Source: Nakamurella flava (lineage in GTDB: Bacteria; Actinomycetota; Actinomycetes; Mycobacteriales; Nakamurellaceae). Taken from it: a stretch of 64,000 nt of DNA. Under the pieces are notes generated by a model, which did not search any database, had not been told where the DNA came from, and was given only the letters and a program-made list of their open reading frames with translations. A program made the position numbers and the translations under genes. Below, in pieces: positions 29,130-38,077 of the stretch. The stretch lies in contig NZ_SZZH01000001.1 of assembly GCF_005298075.1 (NCBI RefSeq), forward strand, positions 434,001 through 498,000. Reading direction: 5' to 3'. Numbering within the stretch: position 1 is the stretch's first letter; each line of letters opens with the position of its first letter.

Positions 29130-30158
29130 ATGAGCGAGCAGCAGGGGCCGGGGGGAACAGCGGACGGCCGAGGGCGGGAGCCGGTCCGCCGGATCGTCGA
29201 CGACGAGGATCTGGAGGACGTGCCGACCCGTCGGCAGACGGAGTCGCAGTCCGCGGCCGATCGGTTCTTCGGCGAGCCCCGGCCGGCGGCGACCCCGGCG
29301 AGTGCCGCGCCTGCTGACTCCCCGGCCCCGTCGTCCCCGCCGCCGGCCGCCGAACCGGCTGTCCCGGCCGCGGCCGCCGCGACCACGACGGAGCCAGTGC
29401 GGCGGGAGAAGAAGCGTCGGCCGTTCTGGGTGGAACTCCCCGTCCTGCTGGTCGTCGCCTTCGCGTTGACGTTCCTCATCCAGACGTTTCTGGTCAAGGT
29501 CTACTACGTGCCGTCGGGTTCGATGGAGACGACGTTGCACGGCGCCAGTTCCGGGGGCGATCGCATCCTGGCCAACAAGGTGCTGTACGACTTCCGGGAC
29601 CCGAAGCCGGGGGAGGTCGTCGTGTTCGCCGGTCCGCCGAACTGGACACCGGAGACCCGGATCGCGCAGCCGACGAACTGGTTCCAGTCGTTCCTGCAGT
29701 CCGCCGGTTCGGTGGTCGGCATCGCCCCGCCCAACGAGAAGGATTTCGTGAAGCGGGTGATCGCCAGCGGTGGGCAGACGGTGCAGTGCTGCGACGCCCA
29801 GGGGAACGTGACGGTGGACGGCAAGCCGCTGGACGAGCCCTACATCTACGAACCGCTGGCGTTCACTCCGGGTGAGCTCGACTGCACCACCGTCCCGATG
29901 TCGCGCCGCTGCTTCGGGCCGGTGACGATCCCGTCGGGGCAGCTGTGGATGATGGGCGACCATCGGTCCAATTCGGCGGATTCCTCGTACGGCTGTCAGG
30001 GCATGCCGGCTGATTCCGGCGCCCAGTGCCAGGGGCCGGTGCCGGTGGACGACGTCATCGGCAAGGCCGTGTTCATCGTGATGCCGGTGTCCCGGTGGGG
30101 GACCATCGACGATCCCGACATCGACGCCCAGGCGGGCATCCCCACTCCGGGTGGCTGA
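29130..30158 (+). CDS. lepB: Signal peptidase I
   Basis: Membrane protease that removes signal peptides from secreted proteins. The 342-residue protein has a 95-residue Ala/Pro-rich cytosolic N-terminus, one transmembrane helix (about 101-120) and an extracytoplasmic catalytic domain. The serine/lysine dyad is S131 in VPSGSMETTL and K208 in KDFVKRVIASGG. A later MGDHRSNSADS box is typical. The ATG at 29130 is chosen because a -10-like TAATCT ends 7 nt before it; a GTG lies one codon upstream. The rnhB gene begins 6 nt after its stop. Confidence 0.95.
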   Translation: MSEQQGPGGTADGRGREPVRRIVDDEDLEDVPTRRQTESQSAADRFFGEPRPAATPASAAPADSPAPSSPPPAAEPAVPAAAAATTTEPVRREKKRRPFWVELPVLLVVAFALTFLIQTFLVKVYYVPSGSMETTLHGASSGGDRILANKVLYDFRDPKPGEVVVFAGPPNWTPETRIAQPTNWFQSFLQSAGSVVGIAPPNEKDFVKRVIASGGQTVQCCDAQGNVTVDGKPLDEPYIYEPLAFTPGELDCTTVPMSRRCFGPVTIPSGQLWMMGDHRSNSADSSYGCQGMPADSGAQCQGPVPVDDVIGKAVFIVMPVSRWGTIDDPDIDAQAGIPTPGG

Positions 30159-30164
30159 CCGCAG

Positions 30165-31118
30165 GTGACTGATCTGATCGACACCCGATGGGGTGACCTG
30201 GATCTCGGTGACCCGGTCGCCGACGTGGAGGCGAGCCCGCCGCCGGCCGATCCGGTGCGGCGGAACCCGCCGGCCGTCCGGAGCCGGCGGTCCCCGGCGG
30301 CCCGCAAGGGCGCCCCGGTGGTCCGTCGCCCGCATCTGCGGGTGGAGAAGGAACTGTTCCGTTCCGGCGGCGTGACCCGGCTGGCCGGGATGGACGAGGT
30401 CGGGCGGGGCGCGTTGGCCGGCCCGGTCACCGTCGGCGTGGTGGTCGTGACCCAGACGGTCGGGCGGGTCCCGACCGGCCTGCGGGACTCCAAGCTGCTC
30501 ACCCCGGCCGCGCGGGACGCCCTGGTTACCCCCGTACGCCGGTGGGCCGCGGATTTCGGCGTCGGCCATGCCGGCCCGGAGGAGATCGACGAGCACGGCA
30601 TCATGGTCGCGTTGCGGCTGGCGGGGGAGCGCGCGCTGGCCCAGCTCGCCGCACCGGTGGATGCGGTCCTGCTGGACGGCAACTACAACTACCTCACGCC
30701 CCGTCGGCCGGCCGGCACCGAGGACGACGGCCCCGATGGAGACGCCGAGGGCTTGTTCGACGCGCCCGCCGTCACCGGTCCGGCGGCTCCGGCCGTCCAC
30801 GTGCGGATCAAGGCGGACATGACGTGCGCCGCGGTCGCCGCGGCCAGCATCCTGGCCAAGACCGAGCGGGACCGCCTGCTGGTGGGTCTGGCCGAGCGGC
30901 ATCCGGCCTACGGCCTGGAGATCAATAAGGGCTACTGCACGCCGGACCATTCGGCGGCGCTGCGGCGCTGGGGTGCGTCCCCGGTGCACCGCCGGAGCTG
31001 GCGGTTGCCCGGTGAGGACCCGGGCCTGTTCGGCGGATCCGACGTTCCGATCGGATTCGAGGAGGGCCGGGCGGAACCGGCCCCGCACGGAGGGGAGAAT
31101 CGCCCGCGTGAGCGCTGA
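30165..31118 (+). CDS. rnhB: Ribonuclease HII
   Basis: Removes ribonucleotides and RNA primers from DNA-RNA hybrids. The 317-residue protein carries the active-site motif GMDEVGRGALAGPV with D77 and E78, a third aspartate in LLDGNYNY and the KADMTCAAVAAASILAK region. Two features are unusual: a roughly 65-residue N-terminal extension, and an acidic, probably disordered insertion of about 30 residues between LLDGN and KAD. A downstream start cannot be excluded. The C-terminal end overlaps the DUF2469 gene by 11 nt. Confidence 0.93.
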   Translation: MTDLIDTRWGDLDLGDPVADVEASPPPADPVRRNPPAVRSRRSPAARKGAPVVRRPHLRVEKELFRSGGVTRLAGMDEVGRGALAGPVTVGVVVVTQTVGRVPTGLRDSKLLTPAARDALVTPVRRWAADFGVGHAGPEEIDEHGIMVALRLAGERALAQLAAPVDAVLLDGNYNYLTPRRPAGTEDDGPDGDAEGLFDAPAVTGPAAPAVHVRIKADMTCAAVAAASILAKTERDRLLVGLAERHPAYGLEINKGYCTPDHSAALRRWGASPVHRRSWRLPGEDPGLFGGSDVPIGFEEGRAEPAPHGGENRPRER

Positions 31119-31428
31119 GGACCTCGAGCAGTACGAGACCGAGATGGAACTGCAGCTGTACCGGGAGTACCGGGACATCGTCGGGCAGTTCTCCTACGTG
31201 GTGGAGACCGAGCGGCGGTTCTACCTGTGCAACGCGGTCGATCTGCAGATCCGCAACCCCGACGGTGACATGTACTTCGAGCTGCGGATGTCGGACGCCT
31301 GGGTGTGGGACATGTACCGGCCGGCCCGCTTCGTCAAGAACGTGCGGGTGGTGACGTTCAAGGACGTTAACGTCGAGGAACTGGACAAGCCGGACCTGCG
31401 GCTGCCGGAGAACGATCCGTTCGGCTGA
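31108..31428 (+). CDS. DUF2469 family protein
   Basis: A 106-residue acidic protein of unknown function, conserved in Actinobacteria next to rnhB (Rv2901c in M. tuberculosis). Recognisable parts are SAEDLEQYETEMELQLYREY and the aromatic segment SDAWVWDMYRPARFV. The GTG start at 31108 has a strong GAGGGGAG site 5-12 nt upstream and lies inside the end of rnhB. No membrane helix or catalytic motif is visible. Confidence 0.93.
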   Translation: MSAEDLEQYETEMELQLYREYRDIVGQFSYVVETERRFYLCNAVDLQIRNPDGDMYFELRMSDAWVWDMYRPARFVKNVRVVTFKDVNVEELDKPDLRLPENDPFG

Positions 31429-31463
31429 CGGAGCCCCGTCGATCTCCGTCGGACTGTTACTTT
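31427..31463 (+). promoter_or_regulatory. Weak hairpin, then a -10 box for the lipoprotein gene
   Basis: GACGGAG (31427-31433) pairs with CTCCGTC (31444-31450) around a 10-nt loop right at the DUF2469 stop and may act as a weak terminator. TACTTT at 31458-31463 ends 6 nt before the next ATG, a leaderless -10 arrangement. Confidence 0.4.
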
Positions 31464-31469
31464 CCGCTC

Positions 31470-32051
31470 ATGCATGATCTCGGATCGTCACGGGCTCGGT
31501 GGGTGGTCGGCGGTTCCCTGCTCCTGGTCGGCCTGACGGCTTGTGGCGGCGCCACCGTCAGCACGGTCACCATCACCAACACGGCCACCGTCACGGCATT
31601 GGCCACCTCTTCGCCCACCGCGGCCAGCACGTCCGCCGGGACCCGGTCGTCCGGGTCGTCGACCGCGGCGACATCGTCCGCCGGGGCGTCGAGCGCACCG
31701 GTCACGTCACCGGCGCTGGAGGCGTCGATGCCGCCGCTCGGATCCCCGGTCCCTACGTCCGCGTCCGAAGAGACGATCCTGACCGTCCGGCTGCAGGCCT
31801 ACGACCCGGCGACCGGCACGCTCACCTTCGTCCCGCAGGACGTCATCGAGACGGAGGGCGCTGCCACCGCGGTGCTCAGTGATCCGGTCGGAGCCACCCA
31901 GCTCACGGCGCAGGTGACCGCCCAGACGAGCGTGAAGTTCGCGCAGTACGGCACGGACATCGCCGCGGCGATCAAGGCCAACGAGGTGTACTGCAACATG
32001 GTCCTGCAGGGCTCGCAGGTGTCCTATCTGTGGGAGCTGTACGCGACCTGA
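31470..32051 (+). CDS. Putative secreted lipoprotein
   Basis: A 193-residue protein with a lipoprotein signal: basic SSRARW, hydrophobic VVGGSLLLVG and lipobox LTAC with C25. The mature N-terminal 75 residues are a Ser/Thr/Ala-rich spacer of cell-wall linker type. The C-terminal 90 residues form a compact domain (ILTVRLQAYDPATGTLTFVPQDVIE) with a single further cysteine in NEVYCNM. No known family. It begins an accessory block that separates DUF2469 from yraN. Confidence 0.85.
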   Translation: MHDLGSSRARWVVGGSLLLVGLTACGGATVSTVTITNTATVTALATSSPTAASTSAGTRSSGSSTAATSSAGASSAPVTSPALEASMPPLGSPVPTSASEETILTVRLQAYDPATGTLTFVPQDVIETEGAATAVLSDPVGATQLTAQVTAQTSVKFAQYGTDIAAAIKANEVYCNMVLQGSQVSYLWELYAT

Positions 32052-32094
32052 CGAGAAGTCCCCCCACGTGCCGGACCGACTCGCGGAGCCGTTC

Positions 32095-34857
32095 ATGACC
32101 CAGCCCCCGCCCGCTTCCGCGGCCGCCTCGTCGCCCCGCACGGGCGCCGAACAGGACCGTATCGACGCCGCCGACCGCCCGTTGTCGCCCGGCGCGGCCG
32201 CCCCGGAGGCCCCGCCGTGGCGGGACTGGGGGCCGTACCTGTCCGAACGGGCCTGGGGGACCGTCCGCGAGGACTACAGCGCCGACGGCGACGCCTGGGC
32301 GTTCTTCCCGCACGACCATGCCCGTTCCCGGGTCTACCGGTGGAACGAGGACGGTATGGCCGGCTTCTGCGACGAGACGCAGAACTGGTGTCTGGCCCTG
32401 TCGTTGTGGAACGGCGTGGACCCGATCCTCAAGGAGCGGATGTTCGGGCTGACCGGTCCGCAGGGCAACCACGGGGAGGACGTCAAGGAGTACTGGTGGT
32501 ACCTCGACAGCACCCCGACCCATTCGTGGAACACCTGGCGTTACCACTACTCCCAGCACCCGTACCCGTATCAGCAGCTGCTCGACGTCAACGCGGCGCG
32601 GTCCCGGACCGAACCGGAGTACGAGCTGGTCGACACCGGCGTCTTCGACGACGGCCGGTACTGGGTGGTGACGGTCGACTACGCCAAGGCCGACGCGCGG
32701 GACCTGCTGATGCGCATCACCGTGGAGAACGCCGGTCCCGACGAGGCCACCCTGCACGTGCTGCCCACGCTGTGGTTCCGCAACACCTGGTCGTGGGAGT
32801 ACACCGACCATCCGCCGGCGGCAATGCACGCGGTCGGCGACCGGATCGTCGGCGACCACTCCCGGTCGGGGCCGCTGATGCTCACCGGGGGACCGGGCCC
32901 GGACGGCGCGCCGCCGGAACCGCTGTTCTGCGAGAACGAGACCAACACCGAGCGGTTGTTCGGCAGCCCGAATGCCGTCGCGTACCCGAAGGACGGCATC
33001 AACGACCACGTGGTGTCCGGGGCGGCCACGGTCAACCCGGAGCGGACGGGCACCAAGGCCGCGCTGCACTACACGGTCACCGTGCCGCCGGGCGGTTCGA
33101 CCGTCCTGCGCGTCCGGCTGGTGGGGGTGCCCCATCCCGCGCTCGACGCCGATGAGGAGGCGCTGCTCGCCGAACCCGTCGACGTCGGTGCCGGTTCCGA
33201 GTTCGACGCGGTGATGACGCGACGCCAGGCCGAGGCCGACGAGTTCTACGCGCAGGTCATCCCGGCGCACTGCACCCCGGACGAGACCGCCGTCGCCCGA
33301 CAGGCTTTCGCCGGGCTGCTGTGGGGCAAGCAGTTCTACCACTACGACGTCCGCCGCTGGTTGGAGGGTGACCCGGGTCAACCCCCGCCGCCGCCCGGCC
33401 GCGGCGCGATCCGCAACGGCACCTGGCGGCACCTGAACAACCACGAGGTGCTGCTCATGCCCGACCCGTGGGAATACCCGTGGTACGCGGCGTGGGACCT
33501 GGCCTTCCACTGCGTCACGATGGCCCACATCGACCCGTGGTTCGCCAAGGGGCAGCTCGTGCTGCTGCTGCGCGAGTGGTACCTGCATCCGAACGGTCAG
33601 CTTCCCGCCTACGAGTGGAACTTCTCGGACGTCAACCCGCCGGTGCACGCCTGGGCTGCGATCCGGGTCTTCGAGATCGACGCCGCCCTGACCGGCGAGC
33701 ACGACTTCACGTTCCTGGCCCGGGTGTTCCACAAGCTGCTGATCAACTTCACCTGGTGGGTCGACTCCAAGGACCGCAACGCCGACAACCTGTTCCAGGG
33801 CGGGTTCATGGGCCTGGACAACATCGCCCCGCTCGATCGCTCCTCGCTGCCGCCCGAGGTCGGGTACCTGGAGCAGGCTGATTCCACCGCGTGGATGGCG
33901 ATGTACGCCCTCGACCTGCTCGACATGGCGCTGCGGCTGGCCCGTCACGACATCGCCTACGAGGACGTCGCGACGAAGTTCTTCGAGCATTTCCTGATGA
34001 TCGCGAGCGCGGCCAACCTGTCCGGGCTGTGGGACGAGCAGGACGGCTACTACTACGACGTGCTGCACCTGGCCGACGGTCGCGACGTGCCACTGAAGGT
34101 GAAGTCGCTGGTCGGGCTGGTGCCGATCCGGGCCGTGCTGTCCTACGACGTCCGGGTCGACGTGACCGCCCTGCCCGACTTCGCCGCCCGGGCCAAGTGG
34201 TTCCTGGCCAACCACCCGGAGTACGGCGACCTGTTCCACACCCACGACATCGGCGACGTCCGCCACCGGCTGTTGTCGCTGGTGCCGCCGGACCGGCTGT
34301 TGCGCCTGCTCGAGCACGTCTTCGACGAGCAGGGCCTGCTGTCCGACCACGGTATCCGGGGCATCTCGGCCTGGCACCGGGAGCACCCGTTCTCGGTGGA
34401 GGTGAACGGTGTCCGTGCCTCCGTCGACTACGAACCGGCCGAGTCGACCAACAATCTGTTCGGTGGCAACTCGAACTGGCGGGGCCCCATCTGGTTCCCG
34501 CTGAACGTGCTGCTCATCGAGGCGATCCGGGACTATGACCGGCTCGCCCCCGGCGACCTCACCGTCGAGTACCCGACGGGTTCCCGGCGGCGGTGCACCG
34601 TGGCCGATGCCTCCGACGACATCGCGCATCGGTTGGTGTCGATCTTCCTGCCTGCACCGGACGGGCGCCGGCCGGTGTTCGGTGGGTACGACCTGCTGGC
34701 CACCGACCCGCGGTGGCGGGACAACCTGCCGTTCCACGAGTACTTCCACGGCGACACCGGTGAAGGCCTGGGCGCCGAGCACCAGACCGGGTGGACGGCC
34801 CTCGTCGCCCACCTGTTGCTGACCACCCCCGCGCGAGAGGACCCCTCCGTTGACTGA
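32095..34857 (+). CDS. GH63/MGH1-like glucosidase
   Basis: Large cytosolic glycoside hydrolase of about 920 residues, related to the mannosyl-oligosaccharide glucosidase (GH63) group, probably cleaving alpha-glucosidic bonds in glucosides or trehalose-like sugars. An N-terminal beta-sandwich ([35 protein letters not shown] region) precedes an (alpha/alpha)6 barrel with [13 protein letters not shown] and the C-terminal [16 protein letters not shown] signature. No signal peptide. The ATG at 32095 has GCGGAG upstream; an in-frame GTG at 32068 would add nine residues. It overlaps the dehydrogenase gene by 8 nt. Confidence 0.88.
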   Translation: MTQPPPASAAASSPRTGAEQDRIDAADRPLSPGAAAPEAPPWRDWGPYLSERAWGTVREDYSADGDAWAFFPHDHARSRVYRWNEDGMAGFCDETQNWCLALSLWNGVDPILKERMFGLTGPQGNHGEDVKEYWWYLDSTPTHSWNTWRYHYSQHPYPYQQLLDVNAARSRTEPEYELVDTGVFDDGRYWVVTVDYAKADARDLLMRITVENAGPDEATLHVLPTLWFRNTWSWEYTDHPPAAMHAVGDRIVGDHSRSGPLMLTGGPGPDGAPPEPLFCENETNTERLFGSPNAVAYPKDGINDHVVSGAATVNPERTGTKAALHYTVTVPPGGSTVLRVRLVGVPHPALDADEEALLAEPVDVGAGSEFDAVMTRRQAEADEFYAQVIPAHCTPDETAVARQAFAGLLWGKQFYHYDVRRWLEGDPGQPPPPPGRGAIRNGTWRHLNNHEVLLMPDPWEYPWYAAWDLAFHCVTMAHIDPWFAKGQLVLLLREWYLHPNGQLPAYEWNFSDVNPPVHAWAAIRVFEIDAALTGEHDFTFLARVFHKLLINFTWWVDSKDRNADNLFQGGFMGLDNIAPLDRSSLPPEVGYLEQADSTAWMAMYALDLLDMALRLARHDIAYEDVATKFFEHFLMIASAANLSGLWDEQDGYYYDVLHLADGRDVPLKVKSLVGLVPIRAVLSYDVRVDVTALPDFAARAKWFLANHPEYGDLFHTHDIGDVRHRLLSLVPPDRLLRLLEHVFDEQGLLSDHGIRGISAWHREHPFSVEVNGVRASVDYEPAESTNNLFGGNSNWRGPIWFPLNVLLIEAIRDYDRLAPGDLTVEYPTGSRRRCTVADASDDIAHRLVSIFLPAPDGRRPVFGGYDLLATDPRWRDNLPFHEYFHGDTGEGLGAEHQTGWTALVAHLLLTTPAREDPSVD

Positions 34858-35668
34858 CGAGAAGACCGACCGAAACACTGCCCCGACTTCAGTTGCCACC
34901 GACGCTCTCGCCGGAAAGGTCGCCGTCGTCACCGGCGGCAACAGCGGCATCGGCAAGGCCATCGTGCTGGCCCTGGCCGGTGCCGGCGCGAAGGTCGTCA
35001 TCGACTACGTCTCACACCCCGAGGCGACCGAGGAACTGGAACGGCAGGTCGCCGCGCTGGGCGACCAATCGGTGGGGGTGGACGCCGATGTCTCCAAGGT
35101 CGCCGATCTGCAGACCCTGGTGGACACGGCCGTCTCGACCTACGGCCGGCTCGACATCATGGTCAACAACGCCGGGGTCGAGACCCGCACCGACACCCTG
35201 ACGACCACCGAGGAGCAGTACGACTTCGTCCTGGACGTCAATCTCAAGAGCGCGTTCTTCGGGACCCAACTGGCGGCGAAGCAGATGATCGCCCAGGGCT
35301 CCGGCGGCGTGGTCATCACCATCAGCTCGGTCCACGAGGACTGGCCGATGCCCGGCAACACCGCCTACTGCCTGAGCAAGGGCGGCTCGCGGATGCTCAC
35401 CCGGACCGCGGCCCAGGAACTCGGACCGAAGGGCGTCCGGCTGGTCAACGTCGGACCGGGCGCGGTGGCCACCCCCATCAACACCTCGACGATGAACGAC
35501 CCAGCGAAGATGAAGACCCTGGACACCGCGATCCCGCTCGGCCGGATGGCCCAGCCGGAGGAGATCGCCTCGGTGGTCGCGTTTCTCGCCTCCGACGGGG
35601 CGGCCTACATCAACGGCACCACGGTGTTCGTCGACGGCGGGTTGATGCATTCCAGCCCTGGGCTGTGA
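34850..35668 (+). CDS. Short-chain dehydrogenase (glucose 1-dehydrogenase-like)
   Basis: Rossmann-fold NAD(P)-dependent oxidoreductase of 272 residues. The cofactor motif is TGGNSGIG, the structural motif NNAG, and the catalytic residues are S in ISSVHE and the Y-x3-K of TAYCLSKG. The overall pattern (DWPMPGNTAY, VDGG) matches glucose 1-dehydrogenase-type SDRs, but the substrate is not proven. It starts with TTG inside the last codons of the glucosidase gene. Coupling to that gene suggests it may oxidise the released sugar. Confidence 0.88.
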   Translation: MTDEKTDRNTAPTSVATDALAGKVAVVTGGNSGIGKAIVLALAGAGAKVVIDYVSHPEATEELERQVAALGDQSVGVDADVSKVADLQTLVDTAVSTYGRLDIMVNNAGVETRTDTLTTTEEQYDFVLDVNLKSAFFGTQLAAKQMIAQGSGGVVITISSVHEDWPMPGNTAYCLSKGGSRMLTRTAAQELGPKGVRLVNVGPGAVATPINTSTMNDPAKMKTLDTAIPLGRMAQPEEIASVVAFLASDGAAYINGTTVFVDGGLMHSSPGL

Positions 35669-35678
35669 CCTGGGGATC

Positions 35679-36305
35679 TCAGTGGGCCAGGTACCGCCCG
35701 GGTCGGTGGTTCAGCGCCAGGACGAGGTTCAGCAGGATCGCCCCGGCCGCGCTGATCAGCACGTTGGTCACCGGGACCACTGCGAGAGCCGCGGTGACGA
35801 CGGCGATGTCGAGCGTCATCTGGACGTAGCCGGCCCGCCAGCCGCGGCGGTCCTGGAGGATGAGCGCCAGGATGCCGAAACCGCCCAGCGACGTGCCGTG
35901 GCGGAACAGGATCAGCAGGGCGACACCCACGAGCAGGTTCCCGACGACCACCCCGGTGACGGGACTGATCTCGCCCAGGGGCAACAGCGCCGGTAGCACG
36001 GCGGAGACGGCCGACAGGGCGGCGACCGCGGCGATCGACCGTACGGTGAACGCCCAGCCCTTGGATCGGACGGCCAGGAGAAAGAACGGCGCGTTCACCA
36101 GGCAGTACAGAACGCCGAACGGCAAGGCGGTCGAGTAGCTGAGCAGCAGGGCCAGGCCGGCGGTACCGCCGGTCACCGCGTGCGCGGCGCTGAGCAGGTG
36201 CACGCCCAGCGAGGCCAACACCACGCCGGTCGCCACGCCCAGGACGTTCTCCACCGGGCTGTGACGGAGCGCGGCAGCGGGGGGAGCGGTCAGAGTGGTG
36301 GCCAT
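35679..36305 (-). CDS. YitT-like membrane protein
   Basis: Integral membrane protein of 208 residues with about six hydrophobic segments. The first part (GVVLASLGVHLLSAAHAVTGGTAGLALLLSY) and the following LPFGVLYCLVNAPFFLLA resemble the YitT/YczE family, whose transported substrate is unknown. It is divergent from an Lrp-type regulator 102 bp away, which suggests control by that regulator, as is common for Lrp-exporter pairs. The ATG at 36305 is chosen; the frame is open to 36365. Confidence 0.85.
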   Translation of the reverse strand: MATTLTAPPAAALRHSPVENVLGVATGVVLASLGVHLLSAAHAVTGGTAGLALLLSYSTALPFGVLYCLVNAPFFLLAVRSKGWAFTVRSIAAVAALSAVSAVLPALLPLGEISPVTGVVVGNLLVGVALLILFRHGTSLGGFGILALILQDRRGWRAGYVQMTLDIAVVTAALAVVPVTNVLISAAGAILLNLVLALNHRPGRYLAH

Positions 36306-36390
36306 GCCCACCAGCGTGAACGCGGGCCGCCGATCTGCGCAACACCGCCTCGCGCTGCTGGTCACGGTGTCAGTTTCGGCACTAAAGGTG

Positions 36391-36403
36391 GAGCAGAATG
36401 CTC
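36391..36403. promoter_or_regulatory. Candidate operator of the Lrp-type regulator
   Basis: GAGCA-GAA-TGCTC is a perfect inverted repeat ending 4 nt before the regulator ATG, in the gap shared with the divergent YitT-like gene. It recalls the AG..CT halves of Lrp sites, but the spacer is shorter than in the E. coli consensus. Confidence 0.45.
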
Positions 36404-36407
36404 AGTC

Positions 36408-36905
36408 ATGGCTCCCGCGCACGCCCCCACCCCGGATCCACTCGACGCACGGCTGCTGCTCGCACTGGACGACGAGCCGGACGCGACGGTGCTCGGGCTC
36501 TCCCGGAAGCTGGGCATCGCCCGGAACACCGTGCACGCCCGACTGCAACGACTGACGGCCGCCGACGGCCCGGTGCGCGACTTCACCCGGCGGGTCGACC
36601 CGGCGGGGCTGGGCTACCCGCTGACCGCCTTCGTGTCCGTCGCCGTGAGCCAGTCCGAGGGGCCCGCGGTGATCGGCCGGCTGCAGGAGCTGCCGGAGGT
36701 CGTCCAGATCCACCTGACCACCGGGGAAGCCGACCTGCTCGTCACCGTCGTCGCCCGGGACACCGCCGACCTGCTCCGCGTCACCACCGCGATGCTGAGC
36801 GTCCCCGGGGTGATGCGCACCAACAGCACGATGTCGCTCAGCGAGGCCATGCCGTTGCGGGTGCGGCCGTTGCTCGAGCAGCTGGCCGCCGGCGGGCCGC
36901 GGTGA
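36408..36905 (+). CDS. Lrp/AsnC-family transcriptional regulator
   Basis: A 165-residue regulator with an N-terminal winged HTH (LDARLLLALDDEPDATVLGLSRKLGIARNTVHARLQRL, about residues 11-48) and a C-terminal RAM ligand-binding domain (TAFVSVAVSQ ... VVQIHLTTGEADLLVTVV). Such proteins sense amino acids or similar small molecules. It is divergent from the YitT-like membrane protein and probably controls it and itself. The following membrane protein gene begins 53 nt after its stop. Confidence 0.92.
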   Translation: MAPAHAPTPDPLDARLLLALDDEPDATVLGLSRKLGIARNTVHARLQRLTAADGPVRDFTRRVDPAGLGYPLTAFVSVAVSQSEGPAVIGRLQELPEVVQIHLTTGEADLLVTVVARDTADLLRVTTAMLSVPGVMRTNSTMSLSEAMPLRVRPLLEQLAAGGPR

Positions 36906-36958
36906 TCGGGCACCCGCCTGACGGCGTCGTGGAGCCTTCCCCGCCGGAGGGACGGTCC

Positions 36959-37345
36959 ATGCGACGGTCGACGGCCGCTGGCCTCGTGCTGCTGCTGGCG
37001 ACCCTGCTGACGTCTTGGCTCGTGCTGAACGTCCCGTTCCTGCGGGACCACGTCGTGGTGATCGGCGACGACGTCTGGTCGTTGACCCTCGCACCGATGG
37101 TGAGTCTCGTCGTCGCGTTGGGCGTGCTCAACGTGGGCTGGGTCGTGCACGTCGGCCGGATGGCCCCGGGCCAGGCACCCCCCACACCGCCGTTCGGATC
37201 CGACTCGTGTGTGATCGGAGCCTTCCGCGCCATCGGCGTCACCGCGCTGATCCTGATGGCGATGGTGGCGGCGCTCATTCCACTCCTGGCCACACCGGGG
37301 TGGGGCCCCGACGGGGTGTCGGCGCCCGGTTGCCCGGCTAGTTGA
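36959..37345 (+). CDS. Hypothetical membrane protein
   Basis: A 128-residue protein with three hydrophobic helices (about residues 6-23, 42-62 and 90-110) and no recognised family. The ATG at 36959 is chosen because GGAGG at 36946-36950 lies 8 nt upstream; a GTG at 36902 overlapping the Lrp stop is in frame but less likely. Its last 8 nt overlap the 3' end of the convergent NYN gene. Confidence 0.72.
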   Translation: MRRSTAAGLVLLLATLLTSWLVLNVPFLRDHVVVIGDDVWSLTLAPMVSLVVALGVLNVGWVVHVGRMAPGQAPPTPPFGSDSCVIGAFRAIGVTALILMAMVAALIPLLATPGWGPDGVSAPGCPAS

Positions 37346-37910
37346 GGAACACCGTCGGGTCGAAGTCGTCGATCGGGATGACCCGGACCCGGGGCAGGGT
37401 CACATTGAACGCCTTGACCTGATCCTCCAGATCGAGGATCTCGAGCCCGTGCTCGACCAGTTCCGAGTAGCCGGTGTTGAACAGCTCGCGGAAGCCGACG
37501 ACGGCGACCCTGCGCTGGCCGTCGATGAGCGGCCGCAGATCCTCCAGGAAATCGCCGTCGTGGCTGACCAGGACGACGTCGGTGCTGCGCTCAGCCAGCG
37601 CCTGCAACGTGCGCTGGATCGCCACGTCCACGACCTTGACCTCAGGCGGTCCGGCGAGGATGACCGGCTGGTAGCCGATATTCAGCAGCGCCTGCACGAA
37701 GGAGCTGGGCAGCGGAGTGAAGGCCGAGTTGAGGAAGAACAGACCGCTGACCTCGGTACCCCAGCGATCCCGCAGGTGATCCAGCAGGCGCTCCCAGCGG
37801 GGACGCTCCTTCGGGTCCGGGCGCCGCCGCAGAATGCTCGAACCCAAGGTCGCGTCGATGTTCTCGCCGTCGACCAGAACGACCGCGGACTCGGGGGTGC
37901 CATCTGCCAT
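37338..37910 (-). CDS. NYN-domain (PIN-like) putative ribonuclease
   Basis: A 190-residue protein of the NYN family, PIN-like nucleases that process RNA. Acidic residues in the expected places are D14 in VLVDGENID, D95 in VKVVDVAI, and D118 and D120 in SHDGDF. The C-terminal 50 residues form a small extra domain. It could degrade cellular or foreign RNA; no partner is obvious. The gene is transcribed away from yraN-comM-dprA across a 158-bp gap and converges with the membrane protein gene. Confidence 0.88.
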   Translation of the reverse strand: MADGTPESAVVLVDGENIDATLGSSILRRRPDPKERPRWERLLDHLRDRWGTEVSGLFFLNSAFTPLPSSFVQALLNIGYQPVILAGPPEVKVVDVAIQRTLQALAERSTDVVLVSHDGDFLEDLRPLIDGQRRVAVVGFRELFNTGYSELVEHGLEILDLEDQVKAFNVTLPRVRVIPIDDFDPTVFLN

Positions 37911-38077
37911 GTCGACACTTTCTCAGATAGCCATCGGCCCGGCCCACGCCACACGCGAAGTCCCACCCTCCGACACCGGGGGCTTTCGTCCGTCGACCTG
38001 TCCACATCCTGGCCGGTGATCCACACCGGGCCGCATCGGGTGGGGCGGTCGGGCCCCTGCAGGCGACCGTGTGCGAC

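Noticed and set aside
27942-31178. A 1078-codon open frame on the minus strand crossing trmD, rplS, lepB and rnhB
   Set aside because: It is antisense to five certain genes and to the tandem repeat, has a composition of Arg/Gly/His typical of shadow frames in GC-rich DNA, and has no recognisable domain.
31972-35001. A 1009-codon minus-strand open frame opposite the glucosidase gene
   Set aside because: The plus-strand frame has clear glycoside hydrolase motifs; the antisense frame is a by-product of GC-rich third positions.
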